Notes: a model not told the origin generated them from the sequence alone. A DNA stretch of 64,000 nucleotides from Candidatus Methanomethylophilaceae archaeon (GCA_944320495.1 CALUHR010000005.1:186001-250000), one strand, 5' to 3'; numbered from the stretch's first letter, positions 7,412 through 18,095 are shown. Made by a program: numbers and translations.

Positions 7412-10400
7412 ATGATATCTTCGAATATGAACAAAAATGGGGAGAAAACCAAGCTCCTCGCAGCGGTCGCCGTGCTCGCCATGATCATGTGCGTGTTCGC
7501 GGTCGCCGCCATCCCGTCGTCCGATGCGGTCACAGGAGACGAATTCCTGGACGGTGCCGATGCAAACGGCGTTATCACCCTCGACGCGGATGTCACCGTA
7601 AGTTCCGTTATCACCGTGACCGGAGCACTTACCATCAACGGTAACGGACACACCATCTCCGCCGCCAAGGACTTTAGCACCTCTGGCCAGGGAGACAAGA
7701 ACCTCATAAGCATCGAATACAACGAGGACAAAGTCGTTCTCAACGATGTCACCTTCGCCGGTGCCTACGGAGTCAACGTCTACGATGCCGATGACGTCAC
7801 CCTGAACAACGTCACCGTCAAGGACAGCACCGGTGCCGGACTGACCGTCGGAACCAACTCCGTCGCCACCGTCAACGAGTCCTTCTTCAGCAACAACGGC
7901 TGGGGAGACATCAACGTCGACAAAGCTTCCACCCTGAACATCGACGACGCCACCGAGCTGACCAGCAACTTCCAGATCTGGTCCGAGGACGTCACCGCCG
8001 AAGAGAACCCCAGCGTCATCAACGCCGACTCCTACGTCGGCTACAGGTGGGACAAGACCGGCAACGATGCCGTCACCGACGGACGCGCCTACTTCAAGAA
8101 CGGCAACGTCCCTGCTGACATCACCCTCACCAGCCAGACCCTGACCGTCGCGGAGGGCCAGGCCCTCTTCATCGTCGGAGGCTCCACCGGAGTGATCCCC
8201 ACCGGAATCACCAACAACGGAATCGTCTACACCATCCCTGAGGGAACCACCGGTACCGTCAGCGGCAACACCGTCAGCATCTCCGGCACTGCAGCTATCG
8301 CGGACCTCGATGCCACCGGAGCCGACTGGAACGGCCTCTTCGACGGTGTCACCTCCAGCTGGTCCATCGTCGGAATCGCCGTCACCCTGAGCGACTACGA
8401 GTCCGTCGACCAGACCAACCCCGCGATGAACGACGCCTACCCCAAGGAGGACGGCACCGAGTCTTTCCCCAACGACAAGAAGACCACGACCCTCACCGGT
8501 AACGAGACCGGAAGCTACTGGTTCCTCATCCCCACCGACGGATCCCCTGTCAGTGTCACCTTCAACGGAAAGGACACCAACGCGGACCTCGCTCTGACCT
8601 TCAACTTCGACGTCGAGAACAAGGCCACCGCCACCGATGCCGCCTCCGCTAACGATGCTCTGAAAGACGAGAACATCAGCGAGGTCTCCATCGACGGATC
8701 CAAACTGACCAGCAGCACCACCCCCATTGTGGTCCCTGCCGACAAGACCCTCGTCATCGAGAACTCCACCGCTGACAGCGAGTTCGCCATCAACACCGTC
8801 GACGGCGACAAGACCCAGAGCGCCAAATTCGATGGAGTCACTGGAACCATCATCATCACCAAGGGATCCGTCGTGATGTACAGCCCTGACATGGTCAAGG
8901 ACGGAGTCGTCACCGTCGGAGCCGGCACCACTCTCAGGATCGCCGACGGAACCTCCATCGACGGAGTCAAGTTCGTCGGAACCGACGACAAATCCATCGT
9001 CGAGGTCCCCAGGAGCGCGACCGTCACCTTCGCCAACACCGTCACCTTCGACGACGTCGCCGTCAACCTGAAGGGAACCGTCAACGGCGGAACCATCCAG
9101 GTCGAGGAGGGCGCCACCGTCACCATCGACGGAACCGTCACCAGCGCCTTCGTCAACAATGGCGGAAAGATCGTCAACAACGCCCCGTCCCTCGGAGACA
9201 TCGAGCTCAAGGATGGAACCACCGTCATCGACCAGACCTCCATCAACGGAGCCCTCGGCCAGGACATCACCGTCACCGGCGAGGTCACCGTCGCCAAGGG
9301 AGGACACATCATCTCCAACGGAACCCTGACCATCGCCGAGGGTGCCAAGCTCATCCTCGAGGAGGGATCCTACCTCGCCATCGGAGCCACCGGAATGGTC
9401 GTCAACAACGGAACCATCGAGGTCCAGGCCGGAACCGAGGGCAACGAGACCTTCCGCTACGGCGGAAGCAGCATGGACGTCAGCACCACTGGAGCCATCG
9501 ACTTCCAGGGCGCCAACTCCTTCGCCAACGCCTTTAACGGCAGCACCGGAACCGACATCTCCGTCGCCGGAACCGTCACCGTCGGTGAGGAGGCCGCCGC
9601 CAACATCACCGGTATGACCGTCGCCGCCGGAGGCAACCTGTACGTCTACGGCAACGCCACCGGAGCCATCGTCAACAACGGAACCGTCACCGTCGACACC
9701 GAGGTCGGTTGCGACCTCGATGTCAACATGGGCAACGGGGCCGTTCTGAACCTCGTCAATGCCGTCGGAACCGTCGACGTCGCCGATGACAAGATGTCCT
9801 TCAAGTACCAGAACGCCGACAAGCCCATCAAGAACCCCGCCGAGGTCACCTTCCAGGACGTCTCCGGAATCACCGTCACCGACTCCCTGACCACCAAGGT
9901 CGAGAAGGACACCGCCACCGCGGATCCCGATGATACCACCAGGAACGGATACGGCAAGCTCTGCATCTCCGGAGCCGCCGGCATCGCCTCCAACGTCGAT
10001 GACACTCTCGATAAGGCCACCATCACCGTCGTCAGAGGAACCGTCAACGTCGCCGAGGACGCCACCCTCTCCTTCGTGAAGGGCTACACCCTCGCCGTCA
10101 ACGGAACCCTGGCCGTCGCCGGATCCGTCGACGCCACCGCCGAGGAGACTTCCATCAACGGCACCGGAACCGTGGACGTCACCGGAAAGATTACCTCCGA
10201 CGATACCATCGCCACCACCACCGTCAACGCCGCCTGGTACACCAGCGGAACCGGAAAGGACGCCGTCAACGTCTACACCTCCCTGGCCACCGCCATCGCC
10301 GACGGAGCCGACGACATCGATCTCCTGGGCAACTACAAGATCGCCGAGAACATCACCATCCCCGCCAACGTGAAGGTCAACGCCAACAGCGCCATCACCG

Positions 10401-12394
10401 TCACCGTCGACAAGGATGTCACCGTGACCGTCGCCTTCGACGCCGCCACCAACGCCAGCGGAAAGCTGATCAACAGCTCGAAGGTCATCACCGTCAACGG
10501 AACCCTGATCGCCCAGAACTACGACAAGAGCGGAGTCGTCCAGAACAACGTCGTCTGCGACGTCATCGTCGACAACGAGCCCGAGAAGAAGTTCACCAGC
10601 ATCTACGTCGCCCTCGACGAGGCCGTGGCCGGAGATGTCATCAACATCACCAAGACCGGAACCCTGACCATCACCGAGGACATCGTCATCCCCGAGGACG
10701 TCAAGCTCGTCGTCCCCAGCGACTGCGACGTGGTCGTCGACGACGGTGTCACCGTGACCGTCAATGGAACCTACGAGGGAGAGGGTGCCTACGACATGAC
10801 CAACCCCGAGGATGAGAAGGACCCCGCCCAGACCATCGTCAACGGCATGTTCAAGGTGTCCAACACCTGGACCGACGAGATGAGGCAGTACGTCTCCGGA
10901 GCCTACTACTCCTACGACGGCTTCTACGTCATCTCCCCGCTGTCCGTCCTCTCCACCGTCATGGCCGACGTCGAGAGCGAGGACGCCAAGATCTACGGAA
11001 CCGTCACCGAGGGAGCCGTCACCCTGGCCTCCGAGGACGATTTCGCCGTCGTCATGACCGCGAACGCCAACCTCACCGTGACCGACCTCACCCTCGACGG
11101 TGTCAAGTTCGACTTCGCCGCCGACAAGTCCAGGGTCAACGGAACCGTCACCACCGCCGACGGAAGCTTCGCCCTGACCAACGTCATGGGAGGAGTCATC
11201 ACCGCCGAGACCGCCATCGACGGGGACAACGAGACCGTCACCGCCACCCTCACCGGCAACGTCGTGAAGACCAACCTCACCGTCGGAAACGAGAAGGTTG
11301 ATGACATCAAGGCCTCCGTGACCGTCTCCGGCACCGCCGACATCGCCGACGCCACCGCCTTCGGAGTTCCCATGACCGTCTCCAAGGACGCCGTCGTTGG
11401 AGTCGACTCCGTCAAGTTCGACGAGACCGTCACCGTCGAGGGAACCCTCAACGTCAAGAGCACCGCGGTCGAGTTCACCACCATGAACGTCACCGGAACC
11501 GTCGCAGTCGCCGACAAGGCCGCCGCCTCCGTCGACACCCTGTACCTCGGCGTCTCCAAGAACGCCACCACCAACGTCATCACCGACCTCGGTGCCGGAA
11601 CCATCTCCAACGTGACCGTCGACAGGGTCGCCTACGTCGGACCCTCCGCCTCCTTCACCGCGATCGATGCCCAGGCCGAGGACGGAACCAACGCCCTCAA
11701 GGTCACCGCCTACTACGCCGAGGACGCCCTCGTCGTGACCGCCTACGCCAACGGCACTGCGGCCACCCCTGTCAAGATCTCCGAGATCACCGCCTCCGTC
11801 CCCAACGCCTACCTCTACGGATGGGCCGACGAGGAGGGCAAGGTCATCGGCGAGAAGTACGACAACGTCGAGTACGATCCCGTCGTCGGAGCCGAGGACT
11901 GCGCCAGGGTCGATGCGAAGGTCAACTACGACATCTACGTCATCAACCTCAGGGCCGACCAGAACGCCATCAGCAGCATCTCCGTCGATGGAAACCTGAT
12001 GGAGTTCGGAATGATCCAGGGCGGAGTAGCCACCGATGGAAACGCTGGATGGTACTACGGCTACACCATCACCGTCGCCGCTGGCAGCCACACCATCCAG
12101 TACCAGCTGGCCAACGGTTACTCCGGAGAGGGTGTCCTGACCGTCAACGGAACCCAGCAGAGCGGACTGACCTTCACCACCGAGGGCAACCCGACTGGCA
12201 CCGACAAGACTGTCACCTACAACCTCCAGCTCACCGGCTTCGAGAAGTCCGGCTATGTGCCCGACTCCCCCGACACCGGAGACAGCGACTCCGGCGAGAC
12301 CGGAATGACGATCACCGACTACCTGCTGATCGTCCTCGTCGTCCTCATCATCGTCATGGCCATCATCGTGGCCATGAGGCTCATGAGGAGCTGA
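7412..12394 (+). CDS. Giant beta-helix adhesin-like protein (A)
   Basis: 1,660 aa. ATG at 7412 lies in a 5' box shared with the other giant genes, with GGAG 11 nt upstream. It opens with a short Asn/Lys region and a signal peptide (KLLAAVAVLAMIMCVFAV, cleavage near SSDA). The body consists of hundreds of short Val/Thr/Asn/Gly beta-strand repeats (VNGTVTVD-, VAAGGN-type), as in right-handed beta-helix adhesins. From about residue 1505 a conserved C-terminal domain begins (YDIYVINLRADQNAISSIS, later LANGYSGEGVLTVNGTQ). An acidic Pro/Asp/Ser stalk (VPDSPDTGDSDSGE) and one membrane helix (YLLIVLVVLIIVMAIIVAM) with a basic RLMRS end follow. Likely displayed on the cell surface. Closest relative in the window is gene C at 21124; it converges on gene B. 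Ligand unknown. Confidence 0.88.
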   Translation: MISSNMNKNGEKTKLLAAVAVLAMIMCVFAVAAIPSSDAVTGDEFLDGADANGVITLDADVTVSSVITVTGALTINGNGHTISAAKDFSTSGQGDKNLISIEYNEDKVVLNDVTFAGAYGVNVYDADDVTLNNVTVKDSTGAGLTVGTNSVATVNESFFSNNGWGDINVDKASTLNIDDATELTSNFQIWSEDVTAEENPSVINADSYVGYRWDKTGNDAVTDGRAYFKNGNVPADITLTSQTLTVAEGQALFIVGGSTGVIPTGITNNGIVYTIPEGTTGTVSGNTVSISGTAAIADLDATGADWNGLFDGVTSSWSIVGIAVTLSDYESVDQTNPAMNDAYPKEDGTESFPNDKKTTTLTGNETGSYWFLIPTDGSPVSVTFNGKDTNADLALTFNFDVENKATATDAASANDALKDENISEVSIDGSKLTSSTTPIVVPADKTLVIENSTADSEFAINTVDGDKTQSAKFDGVTGTIIITKGSVVMYSPDMVKDGVVTVGAGTTLRIADGTSIDGVKFVGTDDKSIVEVPRSATVTFANTVTFDDVAVNLKGTVNGGTIQVEEGATVTIDGTVTSAFVNNGGKIVNNAPSLGDIELKDGTTVIDQTSINGALGQDITVTGEVTVAKGGHIISNGTLTIAEGAKLILEEGSYLAIGATGMVVNNGTIEVQAGTEGNETFRYGGSSMDVSTTGAIDFQGANSFANAFNGSTGTDISVAGTVTVGEEAAANITGMTVAAGGNLYVYGNATGAIVNNGTVTVDTEVGCDLDVNMGNGAVLNLVNAVGTVDVADDKMSFKYQNADKPIKNPAEVTFQDVSGITVTDSLTTKVEKDTATADPDDTTRNGYGKLCISGAAGIASNVDDTLDKATITVVRGTVNVAEDATLSFVKGYTLAVNGTLAVAGSVDATAEETSINGTGTVDVTGKITSDDTIATTTVNAAWYTSGTGKDAVNVYTSLATAIADGADDIDLLGNYKIAENITIPANVKVNANSAITVTVDKDVTVTVAFDAATNASGKLINSSKVITVNGTLIAQNYDKSGVVQNNVVCDVIVDNEPEKKFTSIYVALDEAVAGDVINITKTGTLTITEDIVIPEDVKLVVPSDCDVVVDDGVTVTVNGTYEGEGAYDMTNPEDEKDPAQTIVNGMFKVSNTWTDEMRQYVSGAYYSYDGFYVISPLSVLSTVMADVESEDAKIYGTVTEGAVTLASEDDFAVVMTANANLTVTDLTLDGVKFDFAADKSRVNGTVTTADGSFALTNVMGGVITAETAIDGDNETVTATLTGNVVKTNLTVGNEKVDDIKASVTVSGTADIADATAFGVPMTVSKDAVVGVDSVKFDETVTVEGTLNVKSTAVEFTTMNVTGTVAVADKAAASVDTLYLGVSKNATTNVITDLGAGTISNVTVDRVAYVGPSASFTAIDAQAEDGTNALKVTAYYAEDALVVTAYANGTAATPVKISEITASVPNAYLYGWADEEGKVIGEKYDNVEYDPVVGAEDCARVDAKVNYDIYVINLRADQNAISSISVDGNLMEFGMIQGGVATDGNAGWYYGYTITVAAGSHTIQYQLANGYSGEGVLTVNGTQQSGLTFTTEGNPTGTDKTVTYNLQLTGFEKSGYVPDSPDTGDSDSGETGMTITDYLLIVLVVLIIVMAIIVAMRLMRS

Positions 12395-12808
12395 AGGTAA
12401 GATTCCGTCCCTCAACCTGAAAAGCAAACCCCGAGGGGTCCGTAAGGACCTCTCCCAAGGGATGGGTCGAAGGCAGACGAATCATCTAGTAACCTGAACA
12501 GGAAACCCCGACGGCCAGGTAGGGCCGTCCCGCCGATCCGGTGCCGCCAAAGGCGGCACCCGGTCGGCACAGCATTCTCCAGATCCGTCGGATCGGACTT
12601 ATCATCGTTCTCCCGAACAATCCGTTCGGATCTCTCATTGAGGAAGAATGATCCCTCCGCTCTCGGAGGGTCGGCAGTCCTTTCGGGACCGCCTGTGTTT
12701 GCTCTTCAGGTGATTGGTTACTTTCTCTTGCTATTGCTCCCCATCCCTTTGGAGGGGTCCTCACGGACCCCTCGGGGTTTCCTCTTCAGGTTGTTGGATG
12801 GTTCGCGA
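12395..12808. repeat. Hairpin-array spacer between convergent adhesins (copy 1)
   Basis: No gene. About eight hairpins in 340 nt: GAGGGGTCC-GTAA-GGACCTCTC (12433-12454), GACGGCC/GGCCGTC (12510-12529), GGTGCCGCC-AAA-GGCGGCACC (12540-12560), GATCC-GTC-GGATC (12582-12594), CCGAAC/GTTCGG (12613-12629), CCCTCCG/CGGAGGG (about 12653-12670), a short GTCC/GGAC stem, and GAGGGGTCC-TCAC-GGACCCCTC (12752-12773). Several follow a recurring AACCTGAANAGNAAACCCC motif. The two ends of the spacer are inverted copies of each other. It probably terminates both convergent transcripts. A near-identical copy lies at 26182-26588. Confidence 0.8.
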
Positions 12809-15800
12809 TCAGCTCCTCATCAGGCGCATGGCCACGATGATGGCCATGACGATGATGAGGACGACGAGGACGATCAGCAGGTAGTCGGTGATCGTCATTC
12901 CGGTCTCGCCGGAGTCGCTGTCTCCGGTGTCGGGGGAGTCGGGCACGTAGCCGGACTTCTCGAAGCCGGAGAGCTGGAGGTTGTAGACCTTGACAGGGGA
13001 GTCGTATCCGGAAACGGTGGACAGCTCGCCCTCGGCGGTGAATGTCAGTCCGGACTGCTGGACTCCGTCGACGCTCAGGACGCCCTGTCCGGAGTATCCG
13101 TTGGCCAGCTGGTAGCTGATGGTGTGAGCTCCGGCCTCGACGACTGCGGTGTAGCCGTAGAAGAAGCTGCCCTTTCCATCGCTGATCATTCCGAACTGCA
13201 TGATGTTGTTGTCGATGCTGATGCTGGAGATGGCGTTCTGGTCGGCCCTGAGGTTGATGACGTAGACGTCATACTTGACCTGGGCATAGACCGCGGCCAC
13301 CTGTCCGACGCTCTTCTCGTTGGCGGAGACTCCGTCGGCATCGAGCCAGGTTCCGTTGAACCAGGCGTTCTCGACGGGGACGGCGGCCTTGATGGTGTTC
13401 TCGAGGGTGTCTCCATCGATACCGAGAGCGGGCTCGCTGGTGTAGGCGGTGATCCAGAGGGCATCCTCGACGTAGTACTCGGTGCTGTTGTCGAACACAT
13501 CCTCGTCGACGGCCACAGTGGTTCCGGCGGCGGCGTAGATGGTGTCGCATCCGACGGTTCCGTTGACGGCGGCGGAGGTGCTGGTGACGGCGAACTCGTC
13601 GTCGAGACCGACGTACATGATTCCGTTGACGATTCTCAGGTTTCCGTTGGAGTTGGTTCCATCGGCAGCGGCGACGGTGACGGTTCCGGCGACGAAGAGG
13701 TCGTCGACGGTCAGGGTCTGTCCACCGGCGACGGTGACGGTTCCGGCGACGAACAGCTTTCCGTCGATGGTGCCGTAGGTGGCGGAGACGGAGGTGCTGG
13801 TCGCGGGGACGGTCAGAGTGGCATCCGCATCGACGGTGACGTCGCCTGTGACGGCGGCGGTAGCGGCGTTGGCGCTGCTGACGATGACGGTTCCGGCGGT
13901 GACGTTGAGGGTGGCCAGGTTCTTCTTGGGAGTGTTCTTGTCGTTCGGGTCGGGGTAGTTGACGTTGGCTCCGGTGATGACGAGTCCGTTCTCGGAGTCG
14001 ACGTCGAGTCCCTTGACCTTGACGGCCTCGATGCTGGCGTCGCCGACGGTGACGGTTCCGCTGAAGACACCGGCAGCGTCGGAGTCCAGCTGGGCCCCGT
14101 TGGCGAGGACCAGGGAGGTCAGGGTGACCTCGGCCTTGGCACCGATCTTGATGACGGCGCAGTCGTCGGTGGCGGTGAAGGTGGTGTCTCCCTCGGAGAC
14201 GGTTCCGTAGATGACGATCTCGTCGAGGACGGTCGGGAGGACCGCGGCGGAGACAGCGGTGGCGACGGTGGTGACGTAGTTGTAGTCGCCGTCGGTGAAG
14301 TAGGCTCCGGAGATGTAGGATCCGTCGTCCAGGGTGTTCTTGGTGGTGTTGGACGCCTCGTAGACGACGTCCTCCATGACCTTCAGGGTGCCGGTGACGA
14401 CGATGGCGGAGGCCTCCTTGTCCTTCTCGGTGGTGGCCTTGGTGGCGAACTGCTTCTCGGCGACAATGCCCTCGTTGGGCCTGTCGGACTGGAGGGTTCC
14501 GGCGACGGTCAGGGTGACTCCGTTGTTGATGACGATCTGGGAGTCGAACGGGATGACCAGGGTGACGCCCTCCTTGACGGTGAAGTCCTTGTCGAGGGTG
14601 ACCTTGGTGGCGTCGAAGACGTTGATGACGTCTCCGGCGGTGGCCTCGGTCATGGCGGTGTAGATGTTGGTGTACTTTGCCCATCCGTTCTTGGTGAGCT
14701 TTCCGTCGGCGTCGACCTGCTTGGAGACGACGTCGGCCTTGATGGTGGTCTCGGCGGCCTTCAGGTCGGTCCTGTCGTTGAAGTACAGGGTTCCGAGGAC
14801 GTTGGTGGTTCCGACCCTGCCGTAGGTGGCACCGGCGGCGATGTCCAGCCTGACGTCCCTGTTGTCCTCGTCTCCGATGTTCAGGACGGTCTTGTCGTCC
14901 TTGAAGGTGAAGTCGATGGCGGGGACGGTGGCGGAGGTCAGGACGGTGTTGGTTCCGTAGAGGGTGATCTCGTCGATGGTGCTGTCCGCGTTGGCGGCTG
15001 CGATGGCCTCGTCGACGGTGACGTAGTTGCTGTAGTCGTCGGCGTTGACCTTGGTGACGTAGTGCGCGGCGTTGACGGTTCCGCCGATCTCGAACTCGGG
15101 CATGTAGATGTGTCCGGCGTCGGCGAGGGTGATGGTTCCGGTGCTGACGATTCCGTTGTTCAGAGCCTTGTCGGAGACAGGGACGTATCCGGAGACGGTC
15201 AGCTTGGCGGTGCTGCTGATGGTGAGCTTGGTGTTCTCCCCGATGGAGAGGGCGGCGGCATCGTTCTCGGCAGCGGAGACGGTGAAGTTGCCCTGTCCGA
15301 GCTCAACGACGGCAGCAGGGTTTCCATTGTCATTGCCATTGTAGTCGGCGGCGATGCTTCCGGAGATGTCCATGACGTTGGTGATCTTGTCGACGCCGTC
15401 CACCTTCTTGACGCTGAAGTTCTCGACGACCGTCAGGCCGGAGATGGTGGAGTTGGTTCCGGAGGAGCTGAATCCGAGACCGTTGGCGGTGACGCCGGCG
15501 GTGGATCCGATGGTCTGTTCGTCCTTCACGATGAGGCTGGCATCGGTGATGTAGAGGTATCCCCCGGTTGCCATGGCGAGTTTCTGAACCTCGACGGAGG
15601 CTCCGTCGGCCATCATGTTGATGTTGATGTTCACCTGGCAGGGGAGAAGGTTGCTGTCGATGTCGGTGGGCTCGGAGTCGATGATGATGGCTCCGCTGTT
15701 GTCGAAGGTGACCTTGTCCTTGAACTGGCCCTCGAGGGTCAGGGTGACGTCCTGGGCGACGACGATCTTGGCTCCGTCAACCTGGTAGAGGCTGGAGGAG

Positions 15801-17659
15801 TCGGAGAGGGTCGTGTTGCTGTTGACGTTGACGGTGGCCTTGGTGTTCTTGACAATCTCGGAGTCGGCACGGATGGCACCATTCTCGTCGAAGAATCCGG
15901 CGGCCATGGTGGTGTCCGCGTTGTCCTTGAGTCCGTATCCGACCATGACGGTACCGTCGATGTTGGCGGTGCCCTCGATGTTGAGGGTTCCGTAGGCGAC
16001 GGACAGGACGGCTCCCTCCTCGACGGTCAGGGTGCCCTCGACGTTGGCGGTTCCGAATCCGATCCTGGTCTTGTCGGTTCCGCACTCGGATCCTCCGATG
16101 ATGAGGACTCCGCCCTCCTCGATGACGAGGTTTCCGAGGACGTTCAGGGTTCCGGGGACGACGATGACGTTGCCATTGGTGATGGTCCAGGTCTGTCCCT
16201 CAGGTACGGTGAGATTCTGCTTGGCAGGGTACCAGTTGGTATCGATGCTGTCTCCGTACACGATCTGCTCGGAGGTGTTGTTGTTGACGTATCCGGGGGC
16301 CTCGACGGCGACTCCCATGTTACCGGAGGTGTCGTTGGTGACGGATCCGGATCCGGTGATGGCGGTGGTTCCGGTGACGTCGGCGCTGTTGGTGAACCTG
16401 CCCTCGACGTTCAGTCCCTTTCCGTATCCGGTGTCGACGGTTCCCCTGTTCCTCAGGTTGTCGGCGACGGTGATTCCGTCCGCTCCGGCAGAGAGGGTGA
16501 CTTTCTCGCTGACGGTGTTGGTTCCGGTGAGGGTGGTTCCGTTCAGCTCGTAATCGGCGGCATTCTTGGCGGCGCCGGCCCCGGTGGAGGCGAGGAAGGT
16601 GGCTCCGTCGATGGTACCTCCGGTGACGGTAGGCATGGCAGCGTCAGTGGTATCCTCTTTGATGTCTCCGTTCCAGTCCTCTGCGACCTTGACGGTGTCG
16701 GCGGAAATCTTGGAGTCATCGTCCATGGTGACTGCGGAACCGGTGTAGAGGATGACACCAGCCCTGCTGGCGTTGTTGTCCTTGTTGGCGTCGTTGACTT
16801 CGAAGGTGGAGTTGTCGGTGGTGACTTTTCCCTTGAAGGCGAGTCCCTGGACGTTGGCACCGTTGACGGTGTAGGCCAGGTTGGCGATGTTGGAGCCGTC
16901 GGCGGCGACGAGTCCGACCTCGACATCGTTCATGACGATGGTGTTGGCGGTGCCGGTGGTGGTGATGACGGTGTCCATGAAAGCGGCGGTGCCGTTGCAA
17001 ACGAGGTCGGCGTTCTCCAGCTTGAGGTTGGAGACTTTGCCCTCGCCGGTGGCGGCGATCCAGGTGGATCCGGATCCGCCGGAGACGACGGAGCCGGACT
17101 GGGACAGGGTCAGGTCGGCGTTCTTGACGCTGACGGTGGCGGTGTATCCGCCGGTGGTACCGTACTGGCTGTTGAAGATGGAGTCGGTACGGTTGTTGTC
17201 GGTGGCGTTGTCGAGGTAGACGCTGGCGTTCTCGACGTTGAAGGAGAGGTTGTCGGCATTGAAGTAGACAACCGTGGAGTAGTTGTTGGTTCCGCTGGTG
17301 ACCGTGGTTCCATCGGTGGTGATGAAGAGGTTGTAGTTCTTTCCCTCAGCGGATTTAATTGTAAGGTTTCCTGCAAGGACGAATGCAACATTCGCGGCAT
17401 CGGCATCAGAGCCGATGTCGTTAGTGAGGGTGATGGTTGCACCCGCAGCAGGCACCTCGATGATGCCGTTGGTGGCCAGAGCCTCGAGCTCGGCAACACT
17501 GCCGACCTCTTTCTCTCCGCTGAGCTCTTTGCCCGCGACGGGGTCGTAAGCATCGGCGGAGGGGGCCGCGACAACTGCCACGGCGCACACGACCATCAGC
17601 ATGGCGATGACGGCGGCGAGCAGTTTGCCGTTGTTTTTGTTCATATTCGAAGATATCAT
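12809..17659 (-). CDS. Giant beta-helix adhesin-like protein (B)
   Basis: 1,616 aa. The frame is open upstream to 17791, but the start is placed at ATG 17659, inside the box (TCTATGATATCTTCGAAT) shared with genes A, C and D. A signal peptide follows (KLLAAVIAMLMVVCAVAVVA, cleavage near PSADA). The body is beta-helix-type repeats, including the motif NVLGNLVIEEGGVLIIGGSE shared with D and E. The C-terminal domain (YDVYVINLRADQNAISSIS), acidic stalk and membrane helix match gene A almost exactly. It converges on gene A, so the two genes' near-identical 3' ends form a long inverted repeat around the hairpin spacer. Subfamily B/D/E is distinct from A/C. Presumed surface adhesin; binding target unknown. 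Confidence 0.88.
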   Translation of the reverse strand: MISSNMNKNNGKLLAAVIAMLMVVCAVAVVAAPSADAYDPVAGKELSGEKEVGSVAELEALATNGIIEVPAAGATITLTNDIGSDADAANVAFVLAGNLTIKSAEGKNYNLFITTDGTTVTSGTNNYSTVVYFNADNLSFNVENASVYLDNATDNNRTDSIFNSQYGTTGGYTATVSVKNADLTLSQSGSVVSGGSGSTWIAATGEGKVSNLKLENADLVCNGTAAFMDTVITTTGTANTIVMNDVEVGLVAADGSNIANLAYTVNGANVQGLAFKGKVTTDNSTFEVNDANKDNNASRAGVILYTGSAVTMDDDSKISADTVKVAEDWNGDIKEDTTDAAMPTVTGGTIDGATFLASTGAGAAKNAADYELNGTTLTGTNTVSEKVTLSAGADGITVADNLRNRGTVDTGYGKGLNVEGRFTNSADVTGTTAITGSGSVTNDTSGNMGVAVEAPGYVNNNTSEQIVYGDSIDTNWYPAKQNLTVPEGQTWTITNGNVIVVPGTLNVLGNLVIEEGGVLIIGGSECGTDKTRIGFGTANVEGTLTVEEGAVLSVAYGTLNIEGTANIDGTVMVGYGLKDNADTTMAAGFFDENGAIRADSEIVKNTKATVNVNSNTTLSDSSSLYQVDGAKIVVAQDVTLTLEGQFKDKVTFDNSGAIIIDSEPTDIDSNLLPCQVNININMMADGASVEVQKLAMATGGYLYITDASLIVKDEQTIGSTAGVTANGLGFSSSGTNSTISGLTVVENFSVKKVDGVDKITNVMDISGSIAADYNGNDNGNPAAVVELGQGNFTVSAAENDAAALSIGENTKLTISSTAKLTVSGYVPVSDKALNNGIVSTGTITLADAGHIYMPEFEIGGTVNAAHYVTKVNADDYSNYVTVDEAIAAANADSTIDEITLYGTNTVLTSATVPAIDFTFKDDKTVLNIGDEDNRDVRLDIAAGATYGRVGTTNVLGTLYFNDRTDLKAAETTIKADVVSKQVDADGKLTKNGWAKYTNIYTAMTEATAGDVINVFDATKVTLDKDFTVKEGVTLVIPFDSQIVINNGVTLTVAGTLQSDRPNEGIVAEKQFATKATTEKDKEASAIVVTGTLKVMEDVVYEASNTTKNTLDDGSYISGAYFTDGDYNYVTTVATAVSAAVLPTVLDEIVIYGTVSEGDTTFTATDDCAVIKIGAKAEVTLTSLVLANGAQLDSDAAGVFSGTVTVGDASIEAVKVKGLDVDSENGLVITGANVNYPDPNDKNTPKKNLATLNVTAGTVIVSSANAATAAVTGDVTVDADATLTVPATSTSVSATYGTIDGKLFVAGTVTVAGGQTLTVDDLFVAGTVTVAAADGTNSNGNLRIVNGIMYVGLDDEFAVTSTSAAVNGTVGCDTIYAAAGTTVAVDEDVFDNSTEYYVEDALWITAYTSEPALGIDGDTLENTIKAAVPVENAWFNGTWLDADGVSANEKSVGQVAAVYAQVKYDVYVINLRADQNAISSISIDNNIMQFGMISDGKGSFFYGYTAVVEAGAHTISYQLANGYSGQGVLSVDGVQQSGLTFTAEGELSTVSGYDSPVKVYNLQLSGFEKSGYVPDSPDTGDSDSGETGMTITDYLLIVLVVLIIVMAIIVAMRLMRS

Positions 17660-18095
17660 AGATACATTTGGTTCCCCGCCGAAAGAAAGAAGAACAGATG
17701 TGCCAGCACCATTCGGAAACCATCGGATGAGGACCCCAAGATACCAATTCCAACCCCTTCCAGGACCGTGTCGGCAGGGACCAGCATCCATTCAGGAACA
17801 GAACACGGGCCCGATACGTGTCAGACCCATTGGATGTCCGAATGCACGGGCCCCCGTCGGACGAACGGGGGCGATGATGAGGAAGTCTCGGATCAATCCC
17901 TCTTCGATCCGAGGAAGGCATGGGGTTTGCGATACTCGTCAAACGCGGGCTCGGGGATTTCCTGGAATTGAATTCCAGTTTTCTCCCGAGAGGGGCATGC
18001 CGACACATCCCCCTCGCATGTCTGCCATTCACTGGGCGTAGTGTCCTGGGACGGCGGATCAGCGACCTGGAAGGCACCCCGGCATACGTTTCGGA
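17660..18095. other. Non-coding upstream region of adhesin B
   Basis: I see no convincing gene. It holds three perfect inverted repeats: GCCCCCGT-N7-ACGGGGGC, TCGGATC-N11-GATCCGA and CTGGAATT-G-AATTCCAG. No clear TATA box precedes gene B. Confidence 0.5.

Noticed and set aside
7229..12427. 1,732-codon minus-strand frame opposite adhesin A, and similar frames opposite B, C, D and E
   Set aside because: Codon-register antisense of a codon-biased gene: repetitive Asp/Gly/Val composition, no signal peptide or domain. Only its last 25 codons are real, as the start of DUF4238.
12433..12773. CRISPR array in the hairpin-rich spacers
   Set aside because: The repeated motifs are not evenly spaced, spacers are not unique sequences of constant length, and there are no cas genes.
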